Source: a gamma proteobacterium symbiont of Taylorina sp.
GTDB taxonomy: Bacteria > Pseudomonadota > Gammaproteobacteria > GRL18
Direction: 5' to 3'
Assembly (NCBI GenBank): GCA_025655455.1
Contig: JAHXIV010000007.1
Coordinates: 124,001 to 188,000, forward strand
Length of the DNA: 64,000 bases
Shown in pieces: positions 46,745-54,786 of this stretch (its first letter is position 1; the number at the start of each line of letters is the position of its first letter). Below the pieces are notes generated by a model. That model saw only the letters and a list, made by a program, of their open reading frames with translations. It made no database searches and was not told the origin of the DNA. The position numbers were made by a program, and so were the translations under genes.

Positions 46745-47784
46745 CAACAAAGCCTTTTAAAGTTATTATTGATAACAATTCTAAAGAAGATACAATCGAC
46801 CCCCCAATAGCACCACGCACTTTTGAACCGGATCCGGAATTAGACAAAATAATCACTACCATTGATGAAGTGGGAGCTGGTAGTATCGAAAATTCTGGAT
46901 TTTACAAAATAATCCAACTTCTTGGCAGTCTATCAGGGATTTTCTTGTCGCTTATTTTGTTTGTATTTATTTCGCTATTCGCCCATACAATCGACAATCT
47001 TAGCAATCTCTTTCAATCTGCTCGCCTATCCGATTATTTATATATTTCAGGCTTGCTTGTATTTCTATCGGCATTAGCAATGAATATCATTTCAAACTTA
47101 AAGCAATTAAGACAACTACAGGCTGTCAGTCGACTTAAACAAAGATTCAATAAGCAGCAAAAAAATCCAACCGATGATACATTAATTTTAAGCAATGAAC
47201 TCCTTTTGTATTTTAAAAAAAATAAAGTAACTGAATTTCATGAACATTTTGATGAAACTAAACAAAAAATTAATACGACACAAAATTATTGTGAAATTTA
47301 CGACATACTGGATAATATATTGCTAGCCCCTTTGGATGAAAAAGCCAGGGTACTGATACATAAAGCATCACTTCAGGCTGCATTTTCTACCGCCATCTCA
47401 CCTATACCTCTTATTGATATGATTATAATTATCTGGAGAAGTTTAAAATTAGCAACAGATATATCCAAACTCTATGGCTATAGAACAGGTGGTTTAACCA
47501 GTGTTTTATTGTTGAAGCAAGGGGTAATCAATGTGATTTTTGCTGGCGTATCTGAACTAACACTACAACTAACAAATGAAATAACCAGTGCATCAGTTGT
47601 ACACAAAATTTCACATTCTGCAGGCCAGGGTATCGCAAATGGTATCCTGTTAACCAGACTCGGATATGGAATTTTAGATGCTTGCAGACCCTTAAAATTA
47701 TCAGGGAAAAGAGAAAATATTGCTAAATCAATTGTTGAATCATTGAAGAATTCATTCAAAACAAAAGAAGAAACAATAGTTTAG
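46741..47784 (+). CDS. ycjF: YcjF-like inner-membrane protein (DUF697)
   Basis: 347 residues with two membrane helices (IFLSLILFVFISLFAHTIDN and LYISGLLVFLSALAMNIISN) and a C-terminal DUF697 domain (KASLQAAFSTAISPIPLIDM, IIWRSLKLATDISKLYGYRT). Partner of YcjX by fused reading frames. Confidence 0.9.
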   Translation: MTTKPFKVIIDNNSKEDTIDPPIAPRTFEPDPELDKIITTIDEVGAGSIENSGFYKIIQLLGSLSGIFLSLILFVFISLFAHTIDNLSNLFQSARLSDYLYISGLLVFLSALAMNIISNLKQLRQLQAVSRLKQRFNKQQKNPTDDTLILSNELLLYFKKNKVTEFHEHFDETKQKINTTQNYCEIYDILDNILLAPLDEKARVLIHKASLQAAFSTAISPIPLIDMIIIIWRSLKLATDISKLYGYRTGGLTSVLLLKQGVINVIFAGVSELTLQLTNEITSASVVHKISHSAGQGIANGILLTRLGYGILDACRPLKLSGKRENIAKSIVESLKNSFKTKEETIV

Positions 47785-47952
47785 AATTCTTTAATTTGTT
47801 AACGAATAGATATGATGCAATTAAAGTGCTGACAGATTTATAGGGTGAAGTAAATGTTCACAATAGCTATTGTGTTGTGTGATTATTTAACAGATTTACT
47901 CACTGGTAGTAATTATGAAAGTTACCCCCAGTGAGTGGACGGGATGTTTATC

Positions 47953-48150
47953 TTATGCTGTTTGGGGGGCTTCTTCTGCTGTTTCCTCAGCTTTCTTAAA
48001 CATACTAGTCACTTTTTTTGTCAGGGTACCAGCACCAGATGTGATTTTACCACCTGTATCTCCAAGTAACTGCTTGCTTGATTCATCTTTTACAACATAA
48101 GTAATTACTGAACCGGTGACTATTCCAAGTAAAAAAGGCATAACGGGCAT
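47953..48150 (-). CDS. DUF5132/PacL-like small membrane protein
   Basis: 65 residues, AGGAG six bases before the ATG. Single N-terminal membrane segment MPFLLGIVTGSVITYVV with GxxxG spacing, then a helical charged tail (GAGTLTKKVTSMFKKAEETA). Same architecture as the proteins at 57.06 and 60.58 kb; comparable to mycobacterial PacL partners of P-type ATPases. Divergent from the transporter-ATPase genes that follow. Confidence 0.65.
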   Translation of the reverse strand: MPVMPFLLGIVTGSVITYVVKDESSKQLLGDTGGKITSGAGTLTKKVTSMFKKAEETAEEAPQTA

Positions 48151-48460
48151 ATCAATCTCCTAATGGTTTGTAAATATAAAAGTATATATAGATTGTGCTA
48201 TTCAAGCTAACTATATATACTTTATAACATATATAGTAAGATAACTGCAAATAAAAAGTCTCTTTATTACGTGTGTTAAAGTTGAATTCCACATGCCGAC
48301 GGTATTAACGGCTGTTTAGCTGTGGGAAATAGAGACATAAATCAGACAAAGAAAAGTCTGTGAGGCAGTTTTTTTAACATATTTCAATGGTTGGGCTTGC
48401 TTATGCTTGTCTAAGCTGAAAAATAACTGGATAATATATACGCTGGAATCAATATAAGAC

Positions 48461-48560
48461 TCTCATCAAACATAAAACCGCCCACTGTCTTATTTGCAGG
48501 TGAAGATGTTTGCAAAACGACAGCAGGCAATTTTATTGGCCGAGGATTCTTATCAAACAT
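48461..48560 (+). repeat. Palindromic dispersed repeat copy
   Basis: CACTGTCTTATTTGCA (from about 48483) pairs with TGCAAAACGACAGCAG across GGTGAAGATGTT, followed by TTGGCCGAGGATTCTTATC. The centre is nearly identical to the copy at 30.76 kb. It ends just before the SDF-type transporter gene. The rest of the 48151-48577 gap is AT-rich promoter-like DNA without a gene. Confidence 0.65.
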
Positions 48561-48577
48561 AACCTGAGGAGGGGTGA

Positions 48578-49846
48578 ATGATTAAAAATTTTATAGAATT
48601 AATAGAGCAACACTTATGGTGGATATCGCTTTTATCTTTAACCACTGGCATATTCTGGGCAGATCAATCTCCAACATTTGCCTACTCAGTCAGTGATGCA
48701 ATGGAAAGCTTTATCGATGGCTATAGCTATTTTGCCCCGATAGCAATCTATTTAATTTTAACCCCCACGCTTACTAAGCTGATGTTAAGCGAAGCTCGTG
48801 GCAAAGACTTTGCAAAATACACTATTAAGTGGTTTGTTGTTGCCCGAATGATTGCCTGTGTATATGGTGTTATCTGGACCGCTATTGCCTTTGGACTGCC
48901 ATTATATTCATCCGTTGACGGCTTGTCAGAAGCGATTAAAGAGTCTTTAACTTCTCTTGGGTGGATGTTAACGCATAGCGTTTATTTTTATGCTATTTAT
49001 GCTTCCATTCTTACCGTTTTTATTGCATATAGAATTCCTAAGCTCGCTGACACCCTGGCAAAAGGTGTCGATCTTATCGAGTATCTGGGGCAGTTTATTG
49101 TACCCATTATCCCCTTCCTGATGATGGCTATTGGTGCTTATGTCACTATTTTACCTGAGCTTCTTGCAGAAAGTTTAGGACCCGAGATGGGTAATGTTAG
49201 TGTAAACACAGTAGCCATACTGGGTTTTCCGGTAGATATAACTACACCATTAGGGATGATTTTGCTGTATGTCCTGAGTGCCTTATTGACCGGATTTATT
49301 AGTGGAACCTGGCATGTTGGTTTACTTATTTTAGTCAAGCGTGCAAAACCGGATTTTTCTCTAAAAGAATACTTTTCTGTTTACTGGATAAAAGTTTATC
49401 CCATGCTATGGGCAACTTCTTCCGAAGCACTGGGAACACCACTTAATCTTCATATGATAAAAAAATTCTGCCCTGGCATTCCTGATGAAGTACGCCAGTT
49501 TGTAGTTGGTACTGGTTCATTTCTTAATATCAATGGCACCATTATTAATGTCTTTCTGATGACGGGTCTTGTAGCTACCATATTAAATATTGATATTTCA
49601 CTACTACAACTGCTGCTGTGTATTCCTATCGTATTTTTAATTGGTTATGGAGTGCCTGGCATACCCGGTGAATTAATACTTTTTGGTGGGCCGGTAGCAC
49701 TTTCTATGGGTGTGTCCCCCGAGTTAATGCCAGTATTTCTGGGTTTATTTATTGGTCTGCAGATAGGCTTGCCTGATTCGTTTCGAACGGCAGCCAATTC
49801 CACTGATGAGTGCTTATGTGCTATTATTCTTAACAAGCGATATTAA
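48578..49846 (+). CDS. Remote SDF (dicarboxylate/amino acid:cation symporter) family transporter
   Basis: 422 residues, about eight membrane segments plus re-entrant hairpins; strong GAGGAGGGG ribosome-binding site. Motifs align with SDF transporters: ATSSEALGTPLNLHMIKKF (HP1, usual TSSSAATLP), FLNINGTIINVF (usual NMDGTA), and LPDSFRTAANSTDECLCAII (HP2/TM8, usual RFRTMVNVTGD). Substrate residues differ, so the cargo may not be a dicarboxylate. Upstream of the first P-type ATPase, same strand. Confidence 0.75.
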   Translation: MIKNFIELIEQHLWWISLLSLTTGIFWADQSPTFAYSVSDAMESFIDGYSYFAPIAIYLILTPTLTKLMLSEARGKDFAKYTIKWFVVARMIACVYGVIWTAIAFGLPLYSSVDGLSEAIKESLTSLGWMLTHSVYFYAIYASILTVFIAYRIPKLADTLAKGVDLIEYLGQFIVPIIPFLMMAIGAYVTILPELLAESLGPEMGNVSVNTVAILGFPVDITTPLGMILLYVLSALLTGFISGTWHVGLLILVKRAKPDFSLKEYFSVYWIKVYPMLWATSSEALGTPLNLHMIKKFCPGIPDEVRQFVVGTGSFLNINGTIINVFLMTGLVATILNIDISLLQLLLCIPIVFLIGYGVPGIPGELILFGGPVALSMGVSPELMPVFLGLFIGLQIGLPDSFRTAANSTDECLCAIILNKRY

Positions 49847-49855
49847 TACTGTTTA

Positions 49856-49879
49856 ATCTTCCGCAATATTGCAGAAGAT
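49856..49879. promoter_or_regulatory. 24-bp near-perfect palindrome before P-type ATPase 1
   Basis: ATCTTCCGCAAT / ATTGCAGAAGAT pair with one mismatch and no loop. It lies 10 bases after the transporter stop and 40 bases before the ATPase start. Without a T-run it is more like an operator than a terminator. Confidence 0.45.
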
Positions 49880-49918
49880 CATTCATCATTGCTATTATTA
49901 ATTAAAGGAAGTTACACC

Positions 49919-52045
49919 ATGGTTCAATTTGGAATGATACTGGTTTTTGCCGGTGCAACTGCTGCGCCTTATGTAAAAAAAATGCTGACTAAGGCTAAAA
50001 GTAAAGTAGAGATTAAAAAAATAGCAGACTCGTCAAGTACGAATATGTCACAGGAAACAGATACTGAATTGGCTATTGAAGCTATTGAAGCTAATGAAGA
50101 ACGACATAAATATCGTTTTCTTATGACGACAGGAACCATGGGTGTTGCTGTAATAGCCCAAACCAGCCTGCCCTGGCTTTTGCCTGTCAGTTATCTGTTA
50201 ATCGGTTATTTCTCGTTCAATATTTTTCAGGAAGCGGCAAACGCTCTATTTAAAGAAAAAAGAATCCAGGTTGATATCCTTGATACCGGGGTGATTTTGT
50301 TGACATTGCTCTTCGGGCAGCTGGCCGCGGCGGCATTCATGGTCTGGATTATTGACCTTGCAGACATGCTGCTGCAAAAAACCACCAAGAAATCACGTAA
50401 CTATATAACCGACATATTTGGTGAACAGCCCCGTTTTGCCTGGTTACTCGTTGATGGCACAGAAGTCCGGGTCGAAGTAAAGGACTTGAAACAAGATGAT
50501 ATTGTCATCGTTGGTACGGGCGAACAGATACCTGTTGACGGGGTTATCATCGAAGGCGGAGCCATGATTGATCAGCAAAGCCTCACCGGTGAATCTGTTC
50601 CGGCAGATAAACATGAGAATGAACAGGTTTTTGCTACCACTGTGATAGTTGCCGGAAAGATTAAGGTTAAAGTACAGGAAACGGGTGAAAATACCCTGGC
50701 ATCTCAAGTGATATCAATTATCAATGAAGCTTCCAACTATGATGTCAAGTTGCAGTCTGTTGGTGAAAAAATAGCAGATAAAATGGTTGTACCAACCATG
50801 GGTCTGGGCGCCCTGGGATACGCAATGGTCGGACCAGGTGCCTTACTTGCCATCATAAATGCTGATTATGGTACTGGCATCCGTATAGCAGCTCCCATCG
50901 CATTACTGGCTTCATTGGGTAACGCCGCAAAAAATGGCATCCTGATTAAACATAGTGAAGTCGTCGAAAAACTAAAAGACATTGATGTTGTACTATTTGA
51001 TAAAACGGGTACTTTGACCCAGGAAGTACCGACTGTATCCAGAATTGTAACGGCAGATGAAACGTATAACGAAGAAAAAATCCTGTTTTGCACGGCAACC
51101 GCCGAACAAAAATTTTCTCATCCGATTGCCGCCGCTATTTTGCAGAAAGCCAGAGATGAAAATATAGAATTAGCAGAATATGATGAGTCTCAATATCATG
51201 TTGGTCTGGGTATTGAAGTAGAAATTGGCGAGGACTGGATTAAGGTGGGTAGTCCCCGCTATATGGAAAGTGAAAATATCAAGATTCCAAAAAAGATTAA
51301 AGCAGCATTAAAAGAGACCGGTAAGCGTGGGCAATCGGCGATATTGACGGCGATCAATAACAAAGTGGCGGGCATGATTGAGCTGCAATCCACAGTAAGA
51401 GAGGAAGCCGCCGATGTCATAGCTGATTTAAGACGCTTAGGCATTAAAGAAATTGTTGTTATTTCAGGTGATAGTGAAGAACCCACCAAAGAGCTTGCAC
51501 GTCAGCTCAACATTGATCGCTATTTTGCCGGAGTACTTCCTAATGAAAAAGCCGATTATGTGAAATTACTACAGGATGAAGGCAAGAAAGTAATGATGGT
51601 TGGCGATGGCATTAATGATTCTGCTGCTCTTTCTCATGCTGAAATTGGCGTCTCATTAAAAGGTGCATCTACCATTGCGGTTGATGTTGCTGATGTGATC
51701 TTCATGGATGGCTCTCTTACCAAATTTCATTATCTGTTTGAGGTTGCTGACAACCTGCAAAAAAATGTAAAAAGAAGCTTTCTGATGATTGCAATTCCGA
51801 ACACGGTTTGTATTGTCGGTGCCTTTATGGGATTTTTTGGACTAAAAGCTTCACTGGTTCTGAATAATGGTTTCAATCTGGTTGCCGCTGCAAATGGAAT
51901 GCTGCCCTATACTGAAATAGAAAAAAGAAAGGAAAAAAGCAAACTTGAGCATAAAGAAGATAAAGAAGATAAAGAAGATAAAGAAGATAAAGAAGATAAA
52001 TCGACGGTCAAAAGACTTATTAAATATATATATATTCATAAGTAG
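49919..52045 (+). CDS. P1B-like P-type ATPase 1, no HMA domain, atypical TM6
   Basis: 708 residues from ATG 49919 (AAGGAAG upstream). N-terminal Gly/Ala membrane segment, then the MA-MB hairpin, actuator domain LTGESVPADK, phosphorylation site DKTGTLT, HP motif FSHPIAAAIL, and GDGINDSAAL, so catalytically complete. The TM6 site, normally SCPCALVISTP, reads DYGTGIRIAAP: Cys-Pro-Cys becomes Tyr-Gly-Thr. No metal-binding Cys pairs at the N-terminus. C-terminal KED repeats. Cargo cannot be inferred from standard P1B motifs. Confidence 0.9.
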   Translation: MVQFGMILVFAGATAAPYVKKMLTKAKSKVEIKKIADSSSTNMSQETDTELAIEAIEANEERHKYRFLMTTGTMGVAVIAQTSLPWLLPVSYLLIGYFSFNIFQEAANALFKEKRIQVDILDTGVILLTLLFGQLAAAAFMVWIIDLADMLLQKTTKKSRNYITDIFGEQPRFAWLLVDGTEVRVEVKDLKQDDIVIVGTGEQIPVDGVIIEGGAMIDQQSLTGESVPADKHENEQVFATTVIVAGKIKVKVQETGENTLASQVISIINEASNYDVKLQSVGEKIADKMVVPTMGLGALGYAMVGPGALLAIINADYGTGIRIAAPIALLASLGNAAKNGILIKHSEVVEKLKDIDVVLFDKTGTLTQEVPTVSRIVTADETYNEEKILFCTATAEQKFSHPIAAAILQKARDENIELAEYDESQYHVGLGIEVEIGEDWIKVGSPRYMESENIKIPKKIKAALKETGKRGQSAILTAINNKVAGMIELQSTVREEAADVIADLRRLGIKEIVVISGDSEEPTKELARQLNIDRYFAGVLPNEKADYVKLLQDEGKKVMMVGDGINDSAALSHAEIGVSLKGASTIAVDVADVIFMDGSLTKFHYLFEVADNLQKNVKRSFLMIAIPNTVCIVGAFMGFFGLKASLVLNNGFNLVAAANGMLPYTEIEKRKEKSKLEHKEDKEDKEDKEDKEDKSTVKRLIKYIYIHK
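51951..52000 (+). repeat. 9-bp tandem repeat, about 5.5 copies
   Basis: Unit ATAAAGAAG repeated in frame, coding a Lys-Glu-Asp run at the end of ATPase 1. Copy-number change would keep the frame and alter only tail length. Confidence 0.9.
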
Positions 52046-52195
52046 GGTGTGATGATTTTAGATGTATAGTAGCGGGTAGCGACCTCACCGCTACCCATCA
52101 TAGTCAAGCAAATCTGCAATCTATTGTATTTTCTGACATAGGGGTAGGGGAAGTAAAAATGAAGAATCTATGGGGATACAGATGCAATAGAAAAA

Positions 52196-52627
52196 TCAGG
52201 CAATCTCTTTAACTGTTTCTTGCTCTGGTTCTTCGGCTTTGAGAAGGTTGGCAACAAAGCCAAGCTCATCTTTATATTGTGGTATCTCAGGAATATCCCA
52301 GGTTTTTCCAACAATACGGGCGAGTATGTTATTCATCCAGGGTTTATTTGATTGCGCTTTATGTAGAATAAATTGATAATTTTCCTCATCGCCCAAGATT
52401 TCAAAACCATCCAGGGCAACCTCAATCGCTTCTTCTTCTCCATAAAGTGTGACCTTTACAAAGGCGGTGTGTTGATCCAGGTCGTAAAGAATATCTGAAA
52501 ATTCTGCAACACCTTTAAGCAGGATATTAGCGACTGATACGACTAATATTTTTGGTGTTAATTTTGCTCCTACTTTTACTGTTCGTTTTAATAGGTTGCT
52601 TTTTAATAAATTACTTTTAAAACCCAT
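52196..52627 (-). CDS. Unknown 143-residue protein in the ATPase cluster
   Basis: AAGGAAGG before ATG. N-terminus with duplicated SNLLK, basic, then a moderately hydrophobic helix (KLTPKILVVSVANILLKG) and a mixed alpha/beta C-terminal part (AFVKVTLYGEEEAIEVALDG, KTWDIPEIPQYKDELGF). No family recognised. Convergent with ATPase 1, same strand as the DoxX fusion. Confidence 0.6.
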   Translation of the reverse strand: MGFKSNLLKSNLLKRTVKVGAKLTPKILVVSVANILLKGVAEFSDILYDLDQHTAFVKVTLYGEEEAIEVALDGFEILGDEENYQFILHKAQSNKPWMNNILARIVGKTWDIPEIPQYKDELGFVANLLKAEEPEQETVKEIA

Positions 52628-52805
52628 TTTATCCTTCCTTCTGTGATAAACCTAATTAACTCAGTTAAATCTAGTTAGAGTGACTAAGTAGATTCAGCCG
52701 GGTTTTTTAGGATAAATTATTATTATAAACTGCTGCTTCAGCTTGAGGTGCTTGTATTTGGGTAGGTATATGAGATACCCACCCGCTGTGTCGTGCACTT
52801 GAGGC

Positions 52806-53948
52806 TCAAGCGTGTTGCGGAGTCCAACTGCTTCCCCCGGGGCCGATGGGCCCGAATTCATCGTCTGGATTTTTCCCGGAATCAGTCTTATGGTCTTCTG
52901 AGTCACTCTTTTCAGAGTCCATTTTGGCTTCTTCTTCGGGATCCTTGTCAAACCCAAGCTTGCGCGCAATGACGGCGTCGGCACTGTAAGGGCCAGGGCC
53001 TTTGATGACCAGCCATAAGAAAATGATAACATACAAGACCTGAGGCAGATACAAAAACCAATCCAGCCAATCGAGAGGGCCGAGTCCTGGTGGAATTACG
53101 AAGGGAATCTCAACTGTTACAATGGCTACGATCATCGCAAATGCCAGCGCAATGGAAAAGAATGTTGACATGAACCCGACGGTAAGAAGGGCACCGCCGG
53201 CAAGTTCGAGCCAGGCTAAAACAAGAGACATGAACTTTGGAAAAGGTAAGCCTGTCGCAATCATCGCAGCTAACAGGCCGTTCCAATGCGAAACCATGAA
53301 CAGCTTGTTCCAGCCGGAAATTGCAAAGAACAAACCCATAGATACTCGTGCTAACAGGACTGGGAACCATTCCCAGCGAGGCTCTCCCTGCAGCATTATT
53401 CGGAACAGATATTTAATTCGCGCCATAAAATCGAAAGGTGCGACTTCTTTCCCGCTATCATTATCAATTAATCGTGAACCTTCGGTCAAACTGGAGATCA
53501 TTTTTCGTCCTGACAAATCGACACTTAATACCAGTGATGCCATTAACCAGTTTCCTGTTACCAGAGAGCCTGTCAGTGCTAAGCCTGCCAGGATACCCAG
53601 GGGTGAGTTATGTTTAGGTTTTTCGAATAGATATCGGGTGCGCAGCCAGTTGTAAGCACTGTAGCCAATAACCGGCACAGAGACGAGCATCAGCGGGGGA
53701 TACCATATTCCTGCTGCCGACAGACCCAGAGCCGCACGTGCGGCAAGCGCTGAGCGCTTTATCTGGATAGGGTCACCACTGGCCATGACCGGTGGATCCT
53801 GTTCTTCGGGATCGGAATGGGGTGTGTCCGGGGTTGGTTGGGAAGAGGCTTGCGTGGCCAGACGTCTGCGACGAAAGTGCTCCTCCGCCAGTCCGAACAG
53901 TCCACCCCCGGCTATAGCCAGAGGTGCGAGAACAATAAAGGGAATCAT
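52806..53948 (-). CDS. DoxX-like protein with a P-type-ATPase-like N-terminal membrane region
   Basis: 380 residues from ATG 53948 (AGGAAG upstream; GTG 53954 is in frame). N-terminal Gly-rich segment (PLAIAGGGLFGLAEEHFRRR), then four hydrophobic stretches (GLSAAGIWYPPLMLVSVPVI and on) that resemble the region before the actuator in both ATPases here (for example GLSLIGTWFYAPLLPIAGVA). The C-terminal half is a DoxX/DoxD domain (ARVSMGLFFAISGWNKLF, LAWLELAGGALLTVGF). The tail is acidic and Pro/Gly-rich. The gene is visibly richer in G+C than its neighbours. Confidence 0.75.
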   Translation of the reverse strand: MIPFIVLAPLAIAGGGLFGLAEEHFRRRRLATQASSQPTPDTPHSDPEEQDPPVMASGDPIQIKRSALAARAALGLSAAGIWYPPLMLVSVPVIGYSAYNWLRTRYLFEKPKHNSPLGILAGLALTGSLVTGNWLMASLVLSVDLSGRKMISSLTEGSRLIDNDSGKEVAPFDFMARIKYLFRIMLQGEPRWEWFPVLLARVSMGLFFAISGWNKLFMVSHWNGLLAAMIATGLPFPKFMSLVLAWLELAGGALLTVGFMSTFFSIALAFAMIVAIVTVEIPFVIPPGLGPLDWLDWFLYLPQVLYVIIFLWLVIKGPGPYSADAVIARKLGFDKDPEEEAKMDSEKSDSEDHKTDSGKNPDDEFGPIGPGGSSWTPQHA

Positions 53949-54184
53949 CAGCACTTCCTATTAAAATAAAAGAGTTAAGGAATATAACAAGTGTTAAAGG
54001 TATTCTCATTAATCTAAATTAATAAAAAAGAAATCAATAAAACTAAACTATATATGATTATAGAGATAGACTGTATTCACTGAACTTGTATCTTACTGCA
54101 AAAAACAACTAGAATAAAGGCTTAAGTATGAAAAAAATGAACAATTATATTTGTTTATCTCAATATAGTCGTAGTTTAGGCTGA
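53941..54184. repeat. Diverged direct repeat, copy A (promoter plus leader ORF)
   Basis: Shares with copy B (54521-54740): GGAATCATCAG, AATATAACAAGTGTTA about 40 bases later, and a leader ORF with AATTATATTTGTTTATCTCA. Spacing of the landmarks is nearly the same in both copies. Spans the gap between the DoxX fusion and the DUF2892 gene. Confidence 0.6.
54128..54184 (+). CDS. 18-codon leader ORF, copy A
   Basis: MKKMNNYICLSQYSRSLG then TGA, with AAGG seven bases before the ATG. Similar in sequence to the 31-codon ORF that runs into P-type ATPase 2 (ICLxQYS shared). Here no plus-strand gene follows, so it may be a relic. Confidence 0.35.
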   Translation: MKKMNNYICLSQYSRSLG

Positions 54185-54283
54185 ACGTGATGATGTTGCG
54201 GTCTATAATCCGGGTGATGGGATGTCTCTATGAGGGTAGGGGAGAGATGATGCCCGCTTTTCAGGACGGGCAAATAGCTGCGA

Positions 54284-54487
54284 TTAAGCCATCTCAGCGC
54301 AAGATTTTAATCCCATTTTCTCAAAGATCATTGTTGCAGGACAAAAGCCTGTAAATGATGATTGAAACAGGTTGAAACCTACGAATGCAGTTAATAATAG
54401 CCAGTAAGGGCTTGCATAATAGGCTAAAAGTAAGCTGCCCAGAATAAATGAACCTGCCAAAGCGGTAGTCATTCTTTCAGAAGTCAT
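54284..54487 (-). CDS. DUF2892 (YgaP-TM-like) small membrane protein
   Basis: 67 residues, AGGAGAAC before ATG. TALAGSFILGSLLLAYYAS and LLTAFVGFNLFQSSFTGFCP then ATMIFEKMG match DUF2892 inner-membrane proteins, often linked with sulfur or rhodanese functions. Inserted between the two copies of the duplicated leader region. Confidence 0.85.
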   Translation of the reverse strand: MTSERMTTALAGSFILGSLLLAYYASPYWLLLTAFVGFNLFQSSFTGFCPATMIFEKMGLKSCAEMA

Positions 54488-54520
54488 TATTAGTTCTCCT
54501 CATCTTAATTTATTGGTTGT

Positions 54521-54740
54521 TCAATATAGTACAAGAACGATGGAGGGAATCATCAGAATCCCCAAATCTGAATTTAACATATATATAGAATATAACAAGT
54601 GTTAAGGTATTATATATGACTATGAATATAGGGTGTACTTAACAGCTTTAGTGTTTTATTATATGGAACCATCATGATAAAAGTTGAAGCATGGAAAAAA
54701 TAGATAATAATATTTGTTTAACCCAATATAGCGAGGGTTA
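54521..54740. repeat. Diverged direct repeat, copy B, with a decayed DoxX-fusion start
   Basis: On the minus strand from 54553 the frame reads MIPSIVLVLY then stop, a clear relic of the DoxX-fusion N-terminus (MIPFIVLAPLA). The following AATATAACAAGTGTTA and leader ORF match copy A. So a unit of DoxX-fusion start, promoter and leader was duplicated. Confidence 0.6.
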
Positions 54741-54786
54741 TGGCTGTAGAATATTCCCTTTTGCTGCAGATTTTCTGCAATGCTGA
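54691..54786 (+). CDS. 31-codon leader ORF overlapping P-type ATPase 2
   Basis: Reads MEKIDNNICLTQYSEGYGC then a short Phe-rich end finishing in Cys and TGA; three Cys in all. Its last seven bases overlap the ATPase start (AATGCTGA). The ATPase ATG has no ribosome-binding site and is preceded by TGCAGA-TTT-TCTGCA (54765-54779), so translation of this leader may be needed to start the ATPase. Confidence 0.5.
   Translation: MEKIDNNICLTQYSEGYGCRIFPFAADFLQC
54765..54779 (+). promoter_or_regulatory. Hairpin directly before the ATPase 2 start codon
   Basis: TGCAGA pairs with TCTGCA around TTT, and the ATG begins at the next base. It would hide the ribosome-binding region until the leader ORF is translated. 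Confidence 0.45.

Noticed and set aside
52694-53032. ORF on the minus strand overlapping the end of the DoxX-fusion gene
   Set aside because: Lies in another frame of a well-supported gene and has biased, shadow-like composition.
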